Notes: generated by a model not told the origin, from the sequence alone. Counted from the first letter of the stretch, positions 9,048-18,531 are shown. The stretch: 64,000 nt of DNA from PALSA-1353 sp036267155 (GCA_036267155.1 DATAWP010000039.1:3977-67976), one strand, 5' to 3'. Numbers and translations are program-made.

Positions 9048-9060
9048 ACTTTTTATTAAC
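9048..9060. promoter_or_regulatory. Putative locus operator half-site directly before the GH18 start
   Basis: ACTTTTTATTAAC ends two bases before the ATG at 9063, in the place where a ribosome binding site would be expected, and no Shine-Dalgarno sequence is visible. A regulator bound here would block initiation. It also lies in the divergent region with the ABC importer operon. Confidence 0.45.
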
Positions 9061-9062
9061 TC

Positions 9063-10319
9063 ATGCAACAACTAATTTCCTCCATCGCCGCCCTGCTGCT
9101 CGTGATGGCTTTCGCCGTGCCCGCAGGGGCGAAACCTGACCGGGTGGTGCTGGGTTACTCGGCCTCGTGGCGCGATTCGAATTCGCCGGCCGAAACCTAC
9201 AACTACGACGCAGTCACTTATCTGGCCCGGGCGTTCCTGACTCCCCATTCGGACGGGACGATCGAAACACCGGACGGCTATTTTAACAAATCCGTCGAGT
9301 CCCTGGCCCGCGAACATGGCGTGAAGCTGCTGATGTCGCTGGGCGGAGAGGCATCCAATGCCGACAATTGGCTTTCGATCGCCCGGAATCCGAAGTATCT
9401 CCAGCACTTCTGCGATAACCTGCAAAAACTCCTGGCGGATCACGGATACGATGGCATCGACATCGATTGGGAACCCTCGGCCATTACCACTGAAGACGGG
9501 TCGGCGTATATCGCGCTTTTGAAGGGTCTTCGCGCCCGCTTTCCCGACCGGATCATCACCACGGCGCTAGGGGCCAGCGAGTACTGGATCGGTCATTTCT
9601 CCTGGAAAGACGTGACCGACAACGTCGATTATGTGAACGTGATGACCTACGACTACAGCGGCGGCTGGGGCGGACGGGCCGCGTATGCCTCCAACCTTTT
9701 CCCAGCCGGCGCCTATTCGCCCGAGCCGACGTTATCCGTGGAAGAAGGGATGAAGAACCTGATTGAGAATCACAAGGTGCCCCCCGCCAAATTGCTGATG
9801 GGCATCACATTCTGGCCCAGCCGATTCGCCGTCGATCACATCGGCGATCATTTTCCCATCAACGGACCGGGCTACAGCATGAATATCACCTACGCGGACA
9901 CGATGTGTCTGCTGCGCACCGGACGATATACCGAATCCTGGGACGAGAAGGCCGCGATGCCCTATCTCCAGCGCACCGGCGGCGGCAGCGTCATTTGCTA
10001 CGAGAATCCCCGATCCATTCGGCTGAAATGCGAATACGCGGCGAAACTCGGCTGCGCCGGGATCATGATCTGGCACCTGGGCGCGGATGTATACGAAGAC
10101 AAAGCCCCGCTGATGGATGCCGTGGCTGAATCGTGCGGGGTCGCCAAGCAAACCTTTCCGCCGCAAGTCGTCGAACAGCAGATCGCCGAGCGGGAAAATC
10201 AAAATCAGCAGATGAAATCTCATTTGGGCGTTGCCTCGGCGTCGGCCGTCGAAACAGAATGGGGGTTATTGCAGGACCAACTCTGGCAAGACGAGGCCCC
10301 GCAACACGCGAAAAAATGA
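9063..10319 (+). CDS. Secreted GH18 chitinase-like glycosidase
   Basis: This 418-residue protein has a signal peptide (1-23, ending AGA) and a single GH18 barrel. SLGGE at 92-96 and DGIDIDWE at 130-137 are the two family signatures; E137 is the expected catalytic acid. MTYDYSGGW near residue 194 supplies the substrate-assisting tyrosine. Family members cut chitin or N-acetylglucosamine oligomers, with release by retention through the acetamido group. No binding module or sorting tail is attached, so it is probably periplasmic or freely secreted. The GH20 gene follows 13 bases after its stop. Confidence 0.9.
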   Translation: MQQLISSIAALLLVMAFAVPAGAKPDRVVLGYSASWRDSNSPAETYNYDAVTYLARAFLTPHSDGTIETPDGYFNKSVESLAREHGVKLLMSLGGEASNADNWLSIARNPKYLQHFCDNLQKLLADHGYDGIDIDWEPSAITTEDGSAYIALLKGLRARFPDRIITTALGASEYWIGHFSWKDVTDNVDYVNVMTYDYSGGWGGRAAYASNLFPAGAYSPEPTLSVEEGMKNLIENHKVPPAKLLMGITFWPSRFAVDHIGDHFPINGPGYSMNITYADTMCLLRTGRYTESWDEKAAMPYLQRTGGGSVICYENPRSIRLKCEYAAKLGCAGIMIWHLGADVYEDKAPLMDAVAESCGVAKQTFPPQVVEQQIAERENQNQQMKSHLGVASASAVETEWGLLQDQLWQDEAPQHAKK

Positions 10320-10332
10320 GTCGTTAGAAGTG

Positions 10333-11886
10333 ATGGATGATCGAATCATTCCCAAGCCCCTCCTCGCCCAGCCGAGCGGCGGCAGATTTACGGTTTCCTC
10401 CAATACCGTTATTTTTGTCGACGACCGGTCATACGAAAGCGCACAACATCTCGTCGAAATGCTGGCGCCGGCGCTCGGCGTGAAACTGCACATCCTCTCG
10501 TCCGCGCCAGAGCTAAACTACATCGCGTTGAAGATCGATCCGCTGTTCCGGGGGCTTGGCGATGAAGGATATCTTCTCCAAATCACGCCCAGTTGCGTCG
10601 ATCTGGTGGCCCAAACGCGCGGCGGACTGTTTTGGGGTCTGCAAACGCTTCGGCAACTTCTTCCCACGCGAATATTTTCCCGCAGCCAGGTCGGCGGCGT
10701 TGCCTGGGACATTCCTTGCGGAACCATCGAAGACCGCCCGCGCTTCCGCTGGCGCGGAATGATGCTCGACTGCTCCCGGCACTTCATGCCGATTGAATTC
10801 ATCTATCAATGGATCGAGTTGCTGGCCATTCACAAGATGAATGTCTTTCATTGGCATCTGACCGACGATCAGGGCTGGCGCATCGAGATCAAAAAATACC
10901 CGAAGCTCACGAACATCGGCGGTTGGCGCAAGGAAACCCTCATCGGCCACGCGCTGTCGAAGACAAAACAGACCTGCGACGGCAAGCCGCACGGCGGGTT
11001 TTATACGCAGGACCAGATCAGGAGCGTGGTAAAATATGCCGCGGCGCGAAGCATCAATGTCGTTCCGGAGATTGAAATGCCCGGCCATTCGCAGGCGGCC
11101 ATTGCGGCCTATCCGCATCTGGGAAACATCGGCGAGCCAATCGAAGTCTGGACCTCATGGGGCGTCAACGCGAATATTTTGAATGTCGAAGAATCCACCA
11201 TTCAGTTCTACCAGGATGTGCTCACGGAAGTGATGGAATTGTTCCCGTCGCAATTCATCCACGTCGGCGGCGACGAAGCGATCAAGGACCAGTGGAAAGC
11301 CAGCCCGCGGGCGCAAGCGCGCATGGCCGAACTGGGGCTAAGAGATGAGCACGAACTGCAAAGCTGGTTTATTCGGCGGATGGACAAGTTCCTCACGAGT
11401 CACGGGCGAACGCTCGTCGGCTGGGACGAAATTCTTGAAGGCGGATTGGCGCCAGGCGCAGTGGTCATGAGCTGGCGAGGCGAAGAAGGCGGCATCGCCG
11501 CGGCTACGTCGGGGCATGATGTGGTGATGGCGCCGCAGCAGCGCGTTTATTTCGATCGCTATCAATCGGAAAACAACGAAAAAGAACCGCTGGCCATCGG
11601 CGGCTTCACGCCGATCGAGCCGGTGTATCAGTACGAGCCGGTCCCCGCCGAACTGGATGGGAAATTCGCCGCGCACGTTCAAGGTGCGCAAGCGCAGCTA
11701 TGGACGGAATACGTTCCCGATCCCGCGCACGCCCTGTACATGACCTATCCTCGCGCATGCGCATTCGCGGAAGTTGTCTGGTCCGGCCGGCAAGGACGCG
11801 ATTTCCCGGAATTTCTGCCCCGACTGAAGCTGCATTTGCAGCGTCTCAAGCTGCTTGGCGCGAACTATCGCCCGCTGGATTCGTGA
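10333..11886 (+). CDS. GH20 beta-N-acetylhexosaminidase without signal peptide
   Basis: The 517-residue enzyme has the GH20b-like N-terminal domain and the catalytic barrel. WHLTDDQGWR at 174-183 and HVGGDE at 310-315 are diagnostic; D314-E315 are the substrate-assisting and acid residues. It removes terminal N-acetylglucosamine from oligomers. The ATG at 10333 (or the GTG one codon earlier) is chosen because longer frames overlap the chitinase. No signal peptide is visible, so it probably acts in the cytoplasm on oligosaccharides brought in by the ABC importer, feeding NagB. The ribosome binding site is weak, suggesting coupling to the upstream gene. Confidence 0.92.
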   Translation: MDDRIIPKPLLAQPSGGRFTVSSNTVIFVDDRSYESAQHLVEMLAPALGVKLHILSSAPELNYIALKIDPLFRGLGDEGYLLQITPSCVDLVAQTRGGLFWGLQTLRQLLPTRIFSRSQVGGVAWDIPCGTIEDRPRFRWRGMMLDCSRHFMPIEFIYQWIELLAIHKMNVFHWHLTDDQGWRIEIKKYPKLTNIGGWRKETLIGHALSKTKQTCDGKPHGGFYTQDQIRSVVKYAAARSINVVPEIEMPGHSQAAIAAYPHLGNIGEPIEVWTSWGVNANILNVEESTIQFYQDVLTEVMELFPSQFIHVGGDEAIKDQWKASPRAQARMAELGLRDEHELQSWFIRRMDKFLTSHGRTLVGWDEILEGGLAPGAVVMSWRGEEGGIAAATSGHDVVMAPQQRVYFDRYQSENNEKEPLAIGGFTPIEPVYQYEPVPAELDGKFAAHVQGAQAQLWTEYVPDPAHALYMTYPRACAFAEVVWSGRQGRDFPEFLPRLKLHLQRLKLLGANYRPLDS

Positions 11887-11894
11887 ACGCGCGC

Positions 11895-13721
11895 TCAATG
11901 CAGAAGTGGATTTAGATGCGAGTGCCGCTTGGCCATCGACGGCCCGCGGCCATCATCGTCAATCGACGAAACAGTGATCGTCTGGCCCTGCGAAAACGGA
12001 GCCGCGACTGCCCCCACGGACGTGGAGGCCGGAACGACTGTGTTCACCGCAGCCAGATCAGTCGTCGTTGGAGCAATCGCGGGCATCGCCGTGGACTTTC
12101 CGAAGTTGCCGGCGAGCAATCCGAAGTCGATGCTGTTGACCACCCCGTTGTAATCGAAATCGCCCTCGTCCCAGGTCTTTCCCGACTTTCCAAAGTTCGC
12201 CGCCATGCTGCCGAAATCGACGCTGTTGACCGTGCCATCAAGGTTGGTATCGCCGACGAGGGTATAGACGATTTCAATTTGTCCGGACACGAGGCCGGAG
12301 ACGGAGCCATCGGCCCCGTCCGCGTAGCCCAGGCCGTATGCGGCGTCGGCCGCGGCGGACGTGCTGTCGATGCCGGTCCCGTTCCACGCCCCGTTGGCAT
12401 AGCCGCTGCTCAGATCACTTTGGATGGTCGAAATCGGGCTGGCATTCGTGCCGTAGTTAATGATGAGGGCGTTGTTTTCAAGATCGAGCGTCGCGCCGGG
12501 ATTGATCGTCAGGGATGATGTGGTGAAATCCGTGCCGCCGCCGGCCAACGTCAGCGATCCGCCATTCAGCGTGATTGATGCGACATTGAATGAGGAGCTG
12601 ATGGTCGGCGTGCCGCCGTTGATCACGACATTGGTGGAGCTGATCGGAACCGCGCCAAAATTCCAGTTGCCGGGATTGTTCCAGTCGCTCGAGACGTTTC
12701 CGGTCCAGGTTTCCCACGCCGCGCCGAGCGTGCTTTCGATCGCCGGCAACAATGACTCGGCGCCGTAGGTTCCGTTGGCCGTGAAATAGTCCTGGCCGAG
12801 TTCCCAAACCATGATTCCGCCGTAGCCGTTCTGTATGACGTACTGCGTCTTTTCCTGAACCGTGTCAACGCCGTTAAAACCCCAGGTTTTTCCGCCGACC
12901 GTCACGCTATCCACATTGGCAGCAGGATAAGCCCCGCCGTTAGCCGCTGCGTAGGAGCTAAGAATCGCCGCATATGTTTCGGTGGTGGTGTTGGACCAAC
13001 TGGTTCCCGCCCGGCCGTAGAACGGAATCCCCAAGAACAGGTCGGCCTTGGGCACGCCGTAATTCGCCCAGCCGGCGAGATAACTGATGGATTCGCTGTA
13101 CGGGGCGCTGGAGTTGTACTCAAGATCGTAATCCATCACCATGTAGCGATCGATGTCCGAAAGGTCCGCCTGCGGAATGATATACGGGGGGCTCACCTGC
13201 ACGGCCTCGGACAGAATAAGCCCATGAGACGACGTCGCGGCGTGAAGCGTGGCCAGCAGGCTTCCCCAACTGTTCATTTGCCCCGTCGTCAGGCTACCGT
13301 TGGACGGTTCATAGTCCAGATCGATCCCGTCGAGGTGATACGTCGAGCAGAAAGTGATGAGATTGTCGACGAAGTTGGTCGTTGCCGTCGAACTCTGTGC
13401 GATGGTGAGAAACGGAGTTGACGGATCGACGGTGATGCTGACGGAAACTCTCGGCGAGGCCGCGTGGGCATCTGTTACGAGCGTCTGCAATTGTGAAAAG
13501 TTGTAGCCGGACGATGACGTCGTCCCAAGCGATCCGGTGGTGCTTGCGACGACCGAAAAATAATTGACCTGCGTGAGGGCGTCCAAGTTGATGCTGCCGA
13601 AATGACTGAATTCGTAATCGGGAAGATAGCCAACCACCACGGGGCTTGCCGAGAGCAAAACCCGGCCCTCAAGAGGCTCCACCAAAGCCTTGCGGGCTTG
13701 TGCAGTCGATCGGCTTTTCAT
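11895..13721 (-). CDS. Extracellular GH18 chitinase with planctomycete surface motif and dockerin-like repeats
   Basis: This 608-residue protein opens with VEPLEGRVLLSA at 14-25, the short motif that marks many planctomycete extracellular proteins. A GH18 barrel follows, with DGIDLDYE at 131-138 (E138 catalytic) and MVMDYD further on. A beta-rich linker leads to two calcium-loop repeats at about 489-543 (GDTNLDGTVNS, GDFDYNGVVNS, each ending NFGKS), a dockerin-like module. The C-terminal 65 residues are unstructured. The start at 13721 has GGGAGA five bases upstream. Convergent with the GH20 gene, it is the second chitinase of the locus and is likely displayed or complexed outside the cell. 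Confidence 0.9.
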   Translation of the reverse strand: MKSRSTAQARKALVEPLEGRVLLSASPVVVGYLPDYEFSHFGSINLDALTQVNYFSVVASTTGSLGTTSSSGYNFSQLQTLVTDAHAASPRVSVSITVDPSTPFLTIAQSSTATTNFVDNLITFCSTYHLDGIDLDYEPSNGSLTTGQMNSWGSLLATLHAATSSHGLILSEAVQVSPPYIIPQADLSDIDRYMVMDYDLEYNSSAPYSESISYLAGWANYGVPKADLFLGIPFYGRAGTSWSNTTTETYAAILSSYAAANGGAYPAANVDSVTVGGKTWGFNGVDTVQEKTQYVIQNGYGGIMVWELGQDYFTANGTYGAESLLPAIESTLGAAWETWTGNVSSDWNNPGNWNFGAVPISSTNVVINGGTPTISSSFNVASITLNGGSLTLAGGGTDFTTSSLTINPGATLDLENNALIINYGTNASPISTIQSDLSSGYANGAWNGTGIDSTSAAADAAYGLGYADGADGSVSGLVSGQIEIVYTLVGDTNLDGTVNSVDFGSMAANFGKSGKTWDEGDFDYNGVVNSIDFGLLAGNFGKSTAMPAIAPTTTDLAAVNTVVPASTSVGAVAAPFSQGQTITVSSIDDDGRGPSMAKRHSHLNPLLH

Positions 13722-13827
13722 CTGATTCTCCCGACCCCGTTAAACACATTGCGCTTTCTATCTCAATAGATAATAATCCAGGAAACCCAAAAGTCCATCA
13801 AAAACGGCGTGGATTTGCCGATGCGGG

Positions 13828-15111
13828 CTATGGCTCTATTGCTGCTTCTGCAGCTCCAGCGCCAGCGACGGGCTCAACCGCTCCATCACGCTGGCGGAAA
13901 AACGCCAGTATAGCAACTGCCGATACCGCGGCGATTGCCGCCTGCGTCCACCAGATGACTCGAAAATCGGGGATGACGCCCGCCGCCGTTTGTTTCGTGA
14001 ATCGGTCGAATAACTCTGAATACGGTCCGGCCAACGCGGGACCCAGGCCAAACAGCACGATTCCGAACACGGTCTGCGCCGTATGCCGAACCTCCGATGG
14101 GAACATCTGCTCGATATAAAGAATTGCGGTGGCGAAGAAGCAGGCGAAGGCAATCCCGTGCAAAGTGAGCGAGAGGATCACGACCGGCGCGGGCAAATTG
14201 AGCGCGAACACGGCAAATCGAAGCGCCTGGGCGATGGCGCCCGTGGCAAGGATGGCCGTGTATCCGAACCGGCGAAGCAGTGGCCCCAGCGCGAAAAGAA
14301 AAGCGACCTCGCTGACCTGCGCGATGGCCAGGGTGGGCCCGACCAGTTTCAGCGGCACGCCAACGATGTCGCACAGAAACGGTCCGATGTTCAAGTAATA
14401 TGCCGTATGAATGGCGGCGATCGGCATCGCGACCAGCATTAGCACGACAACGGACGGCTGGCGCAGTAATTTCAGCGTCTTGATCGGCAGCAGCAGACCT
14501 CGCGCCGTATCCGCCGGGGCGGTCGCGGGAAGTGCGAAAAAAGCGTAGCCGGCGTAGCAGACCGCAAGGATCGCCGCCGCGCGCATGGCGTACGGAATCC
14601 GTGCGATATTCGTTGCACGATCACCCGACGTAAGAACCACATAAGTGAATATTGCGGAGGTGACGATCCAGCCGATCGTGCCCCACATCCGCACGCGGGG
14701 GTAGGAATGCTGGCGATCCGCCAGATGGCTCAGTGCCAGGGAATTCGCCAGGGACTGCGTTGGCACGTAAGCGATCGAGAAGCAGAGCATGATTGCAAAA
14801 AAAGGCGCGAACGTCATCGAAGAGGCGTTGATAAACAGAAGCACGGCCGCAACACAGTGCAGGGCCGCGAGCGCCTTTTCCGCATTGAGATAACGGTCGG
14901 CAACCTGGCCGGCGATGATCGGCGCGGTGAACGCCCCCACCGCGTTGGCGAAGCCCAGAACCCAGCCGACCTGCCCCGATGTAAAGCCCATCCCATGCAG
15001 GGACTTGGAAGCAGTGAGATAGTTCGCAAGATACGGATACCACATTCCGCGGACGGCGTATTCCAGGAACATCATGATGCACAGCCGGACGGTGATGGAA
15101 CGATGTGCCAT
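13828..15111 (-). CDS. MFS sugar or nucleoside permease (NupG/Nuc_H_symport-like)
   Basis: This protein of about 427 residues has twelve predicted transmembrane segments in the MFS fold. FLEYAVRGMWYPYLANYL near the start and the loop GQVADRYLNAEKALA resemble the nucleoside:proton symporter-like group common in planctomycetes. The ATG at 15111 is preferred to one 57 bases upstream because the extra residues are polar and charged. The substrate cannot be read from sequence; N-acetylglucosamine or a chito-oligosaccharide is suggested by the neighbours. It lies 106 bases downstream of the chitinase gene on the same strand orientation. Confidence 0.82.
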   Translation of the reverse strand: MAHRSITVRLCIMMFLEYAVRGMWYPYLANYLTASKSLHGMGFTSGQVGWVLGFANAVGAFTAPIIAGQVADRYLNAEKALAALHCVAAVLLFINASSMTFAPFFAIMLCFSIAYVPTQSLANSLALSHLADRQHSYPRVRMWGTIGWIVTSAIFTYVVLTSGDRATNIARIPYAMRAAAILAVCYAGYAFFALPATAPADTARGLLLPIKTLKLLRQPSVVVLMLVAMPIAAIHTAYYLNIGPFLCDIVGVPLKLVGPTLAIAQVSEVAFLFALGPLLRRFGYTAILATGAIAQALRFAVFALNLPAPVVILSLTLHGIAFACFFATAILYIEQMFPSEVRHTAQTVFGIVLFGLGPALAGPYSELFDRFTKQTAAGVIPDFRVIWWTQAAIAAVSAVAILAFFRQRDGAVEPVAGAGAAEAAIEP

Positions 15112-15430
15112 GGAAGCAAGCCGCAGAACCCGAAAACCGATCCTGCCAAACTCAAGACCCGGATGCAACCACCGGCCCGACGTTCAGGACGGGTAGGCGA
15201 GAAAGTCTTCCCAAAGCGCCAAACCGCACTTATTATCAATTTAGATATTAAATTACCCCTCATGACCGGCCGGCCGCGGTCCCCATTCTCTGGCCGTCGG
15301 ACACCGGGGCGACATGCCAAAAACTCCCGGAAATACGCAGCGAAGATGAGCTTTCACCGTCGCCGGTCCAGACCCTGCCGGGCGGGTATGGCCGGCTGCT
15401 TCAGACGAACAGGCCCGCACAAACTTCCCA

Positions 15431-15441
15431 ACTTTTTACTT
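15431..15441. promoter_or_regulatory. Putative locus operator half-site in the MFS / PEP-CTERM divergent region
   Basis: ACTTTTTACTT is identical to the first 11 bases of the nagB palindrome read in the nagB direction, with GATAA again a few bases later. The 405-base region 15112-15516 is otherwise non-coding; a related ACTTATTATC at 15228-15237 lies on the MFS side. Confidence 0.45.
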
Positions 15442-15516
15442 GCGTAGATAACCTCAATGTTTTAACATTCGCTCGAAAACTTGTCCTTAATAGACCCTTC
15501 GGAAGTGGAGGATGAA

Positions 15517-17373
15517 ATGAGACGCTCGCAGATCTGTACGGCAGCCGCGGCAGCAGCCGTTTCGCTGGCCGCTTCCTCGGCAATGGCCCAAACTTATCCT
15601 CAACTGGTGTTCTCGTTCGAAACGCTTTACAACGCGTCGGGAACTCCGAATACCGGAACGTTTCCCGACGGCTTCACGAACAACGGCGGCGGCACCACCA
15701 TTTCCCAGAGCACCGTGGGCGCTACCCAAGGCTCCTACTCGATGGAGTTCCAGCAGAGCGCCGCCGATACGTTCACCGGCGCGCTGCTGTCGGCAACAGT
15801 CCTGCCCATTCCAGCAATCATCGACAATCCGGGCACTGTCGCCCTTTCGCTCGATATCACCGTGCCGTCCACGGGCAATTTTGTCGGCAACTTTGCCCGC
15901 CTGGGCATTTCCGAGTTTGGACTCGGTAACGGCAACGGCTCGACCGGTTCGCCGGGCCAGGCGCAGACCATCGCTTCCTCCGAAGTCAATATCGATCTCG
16001 CGCCGGGGACGTACCATTTCACCATCCCCCTGATTTCAATCTCCAATCCGGAAACCGGCGACCCGAACGTGCCGTTTTCCAATGTCTTCGGCTCAGGCGC
16101 GACGCAGTACACGCCGACGGGGTTGCAGTTTTACATCAACAAATCCACCGAAAACCCGCTGGCCGTCTATCTTGATAACGTGCAGGCCATTGGCGCGGCC
16201 ACCGTCGGTGCGTGGGCCAATGCCGGCGGTGGAAGCTGGTCCACTCTCGGAAATTGGACCGGCGGAATTCCGACGCTTGCCCTCGACACCGCCAATCTCA
16301 CCGGCGCCATCACGGCCAATTCCACGATCACTCTCGACGGCAACTATTCGGTGCAGGCGCTGAACTTCAATAATTCGCATCAGTACACCGTCACCGCCGG
16401 CACGGGCGGCACGCTGACCCTCGACGCCGGTGGCTCGAACACGGCCACCATCACGGATTCCGGCGGCACCCATACCATCTCGGCGCCGGTTGACTTCAAC
16501 ACCAACACCGCAATTTCCGTCGCCAACTCAGGCGATGCTCTGAATATTTCCGGGCCGATCTCCGGCATCGGCAGTCTGACGGTTTCCGGCGGCGGTACCG
16601 TTGATATCAGCGGCTCCAACAGCTACGTCGGCGGCACGACCGTCAGTTCCGGCACCCTGGTCGTCGGATCGGCGCTGGCGCTCCCGTCCGCCAACAGCGT
16701 CGTCAACATCGCGGCCGGCGCCAAGGTGCAGCTTGCAACCGGCATCGGTGCGACGACCCTGCAAGTGCCGGTCATCGCCGCCGGCGGTACGTTCGACATC
16801 ACCAATAACCACCTCATCCTCAACGACCCCTCCGGCAGCATCGATGCCGCGATCCAAGGATATCTGTCCAACGGCTACAACAACGGCAATTGGAACGGCG
16901 CCAGCGGCGCGGCGACCGGCGGCGGAATCGTCACCTCCGCCCCCACCGGCACCAAATTTGGCATCGGCTATGCCGACGGCGCTGATGGCGGAATCTCCGG
17001 AATCACCTCCGGTCAACTTGAAGTGAAGTACACGCTCTATGGCGATGCCAATCTCGACGGCTCGGTCAACAGCATCGACTTCGGCGACATGGCCGCGAAC
17101 TTCGGCAAGTCGGGCAAGGTCTGGGATCAGGGCGATTTCAATTATGACGGCACGGTCAACAGCATCGACTTCGGTTTGTTGGCCGGCAACTTCGGCAAAT
17201 CGGTCGGCAGCAATGCCGACGTGGTTTCCGCCGCCGATTGGACCGCATTGGACGCATTCGCGGCCGCCAACGGGCTGATGGCGGACGTTCCAGAGCCCAC
17301 CTGCGCCGCACTCGCGTTAATCACCACTGTCGGCATCCTTCAGCGTCGATCACGTTCACGGCAGGCTCGATAG
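15517..17373 (+). CDS. Large secreted protein with beta-strand repeat, dockerin-like repeats and a PEP-CTERM tail
   Basis: This 618-residue protein starts at an ATG behind GTGGAGG. It has a signal peptide (1-24, ending AMA). Residues 30-230 are paralogous to the PEP-CTERM protein at 2905. An autotransporter-associated repeat follows (GGTTVSSGTLVVGSA), then two calcium loops (GDANLDGSVNS and GDFNYDGTVNS, each ending NFGKS), then VPEP, a hydrophobic stretch and basic residues. The dockerin-like module and the exosortase tail together suggest anchored display plus protein-protein docking. A catalytic domain is not recognised. Its promoter region carries the locus operator half-site. Confidence 0.85.
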   Translation: MRRSQICTAAAAAAVSLAASSAMAQTYPQLVFSFETLYNASGTPNTGTFPDGFTNNGGGTTISQSTVGATQGSYSMEFQQSAADTFTGALLSATVLPIPAIIDNPGTVALSLDITVPSTGNFVGNFARLGISEFGLGNGNGSTGSPGQAQTIASSEVNIDLAPGTYHFTIPLISISNPETGDPNVPFSNVFGSGATQYTPTGLQFYINKSTENPLAVYLDNVQAIGAATVGAWANAGGGSWSTLGNWTGGIPTLALDTANLTGAITANSTITLDGNYSVQALNFNNSHQYTVTAGTGGTLTLDAGGSNTATITDSGGTHTISAPVDFNTNTAISVANSGDALNISGPISGIGSLTVSGGGTVDISGSNSYVGGTTVSSGTLVVGSALALPSANSVVNIAAGAKVQLATGIGATTLQVPVIAAGGTFDITNNHLILNDPSGSIDAAIQGYLSNGYNNGNWNGASGAATGGGIVTSAPTGTKFGIGYADGADGGISGITSGQLEVKYTLYGDANLDGSVNSIDFGDMAANFGKSGKVWDQGDFNYDGTVNSIDFGLLAGNFGKSVGSNADVVSAADWTALDAFAAANGLMADVPEPTCAALALITTVGILQRRSRSRQAR

Positions 17374-17409
17374 CCTGGAGGGCTTGACTCTTCCGGGCCG
17401 GCCGTAAAA

Positions 17410-17580
17410 ATGTCCGCTGTGGGCAAGATAAACTTTCGGTTGATCTTTACGATTACCGCCCTGGGCATCGTGATCCTGATCGCAGCGCTGTTTATCGGGA
17501 TCGGATACGAAGCGGCGGCCAGCCACGCGATCGGACACTTCGCACCCATTGGCCAGGGCACCAACGGCAAGCATAAATAG
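17410..17580 (+). CDS. Small single-pass membrane protein
   Basis: A 56-residue reading frame starts at 17410 and stops at 17580. Residues 10-32 form one clear transmembrane helix (LIFTITALGIVILIAALFIG) between a short basic N-terminus and a polar tail. It lies between the PEP-CTERM protein and the SPOR-like protein on the same strand. There is no strong Shine-Dalgarno sequence and no recognised family, but the amphipathic layout is that of a real small membrane protein. Confidence 0.45.
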   Translation: MSAVGKINFRLIFTITALGIVILIAALFIGIGYEAAASHAIGHFAPIGQGTNGKHK

Positions 17581-17688
17581 AACGCGCTTGCCCACGATTA
17601 TTTCTTTCCGGCATCTTGACCTCCGTTGAAATGGATCGTAATTTCCTTTTCAGACAATTCAGAATTGTTTCCGAAAGGATGGTCAAGG

Positions 17689-18531
17689 ATGGCCAAGTGG
17701 AAACGCACGGTTGCGTTGTTTGAAGTCATCAATAAAGACAAGCGATTTGAGCGGAAAGCCCCGGCCGCGCCGGATAAGCCGCCGGCCCCGTTTTCGCAGA
17801 CGATGGCCGCCCAGGCCGCGGACCTGTGGAAGCGGAAAAACGCCGATCCGGAAACGCTGACCGGCCCCAACCCCTTCAAAAAACGCGAGCCCGTCCTGAT
17901 CCCTCGCCTGAAGGCGATGTGGCAATCGGCAGCCGCGCGCATCTCGACATCGGTCGGCATGGCCCGGCAGTGGATCATCTCTCAACTCGGCGCGGTCTGC
18001 GGGATAGCCGTGGCGCTGGCGGTCATCGGCGCGATGTTGCTGGCCCGCCACCATTTCGCGCGGCAGGCTCCGGTCTGGGTGGTTGAACAGAACCTTCGCA
18101 ATGGTCCGCCCCATCCGGCCGTTCTCCTGGTGCCGAGCGACAAACCGATCGCCCCCGCCGGCGACCTTTCGCCAGAGATGGCCGCCGACGTCATGCAGGC
18201 CGGCGAAAAAGTCCCGGAATCGGATCCCATCGCCAAGCCCGGCGCGCGCATCGTCAACATGCACTACGTGCTCGTTCAGAGCTATTTTGACGAGAAGACC
18301 GCGAACGAAGCCCGCGATTTCCTGAACCAAAACGGCATCGCCTGCACCATCGAGCGCGGCGTGAAGGGCTGGCGCAAGGATTTCTACCAGATCATCGGCC
18401 TGCAAGGCTTCGCCCATCCCAGCGGGGCGGAATATGTGGCTTATCGCCATCGCATCGAGGAACTGAGCGCCAAGTTCTCAAAAAATCCCCGCAGCTACAA
18501 ACGGTTCCAACCGCTGGCGATCAAATGGTAA
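17689..18531 (+). CDS. Membrane protein with SPOR-like C-terminal domain
   Basis: This 280-residue protein has a long charged cytoplasmic N-terminus, one transmembrane helix at about 103-123 (LGAVCGIAVALAVIGAMLLA) and a periplasmic domain. The last 90 residues fit a SPOR-like fold: HYVLVQSYFDEKTANEARDF, then a second strand set with FYQIIGLQGF. SPOR domains bind denuded peptidoglycan or act at division sites; proteins of this type are common in planctomycetes with unproven roles. AAAGGA lies 12 bases upstream of the ATG. Confidence 0.7.
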   Translation: MAKWKRTVALFEVINKDKRFERKAPAAPDKPPAPFSQTMAAQAADLWKRKNADPETLTGPNPFKKREPVLIPRLKAMWQSAAARISTSVGMARQWIISQLGAVCGIAVALAVIGAMLLARHHFARQAPVWVVEQNLRNGPPHPAVLLVPSDKPIAPAGDLSPEMAADVMQAGEKVPESDPIAKPGARIVNMHYVLVQSYFDEKTANEARDFLNQNGIACTIERGVKGWRKDFYQIIGLQGFAHPSGAEYVAYRHRIEELSAKFSKNPRSYKRFQPLAIKW

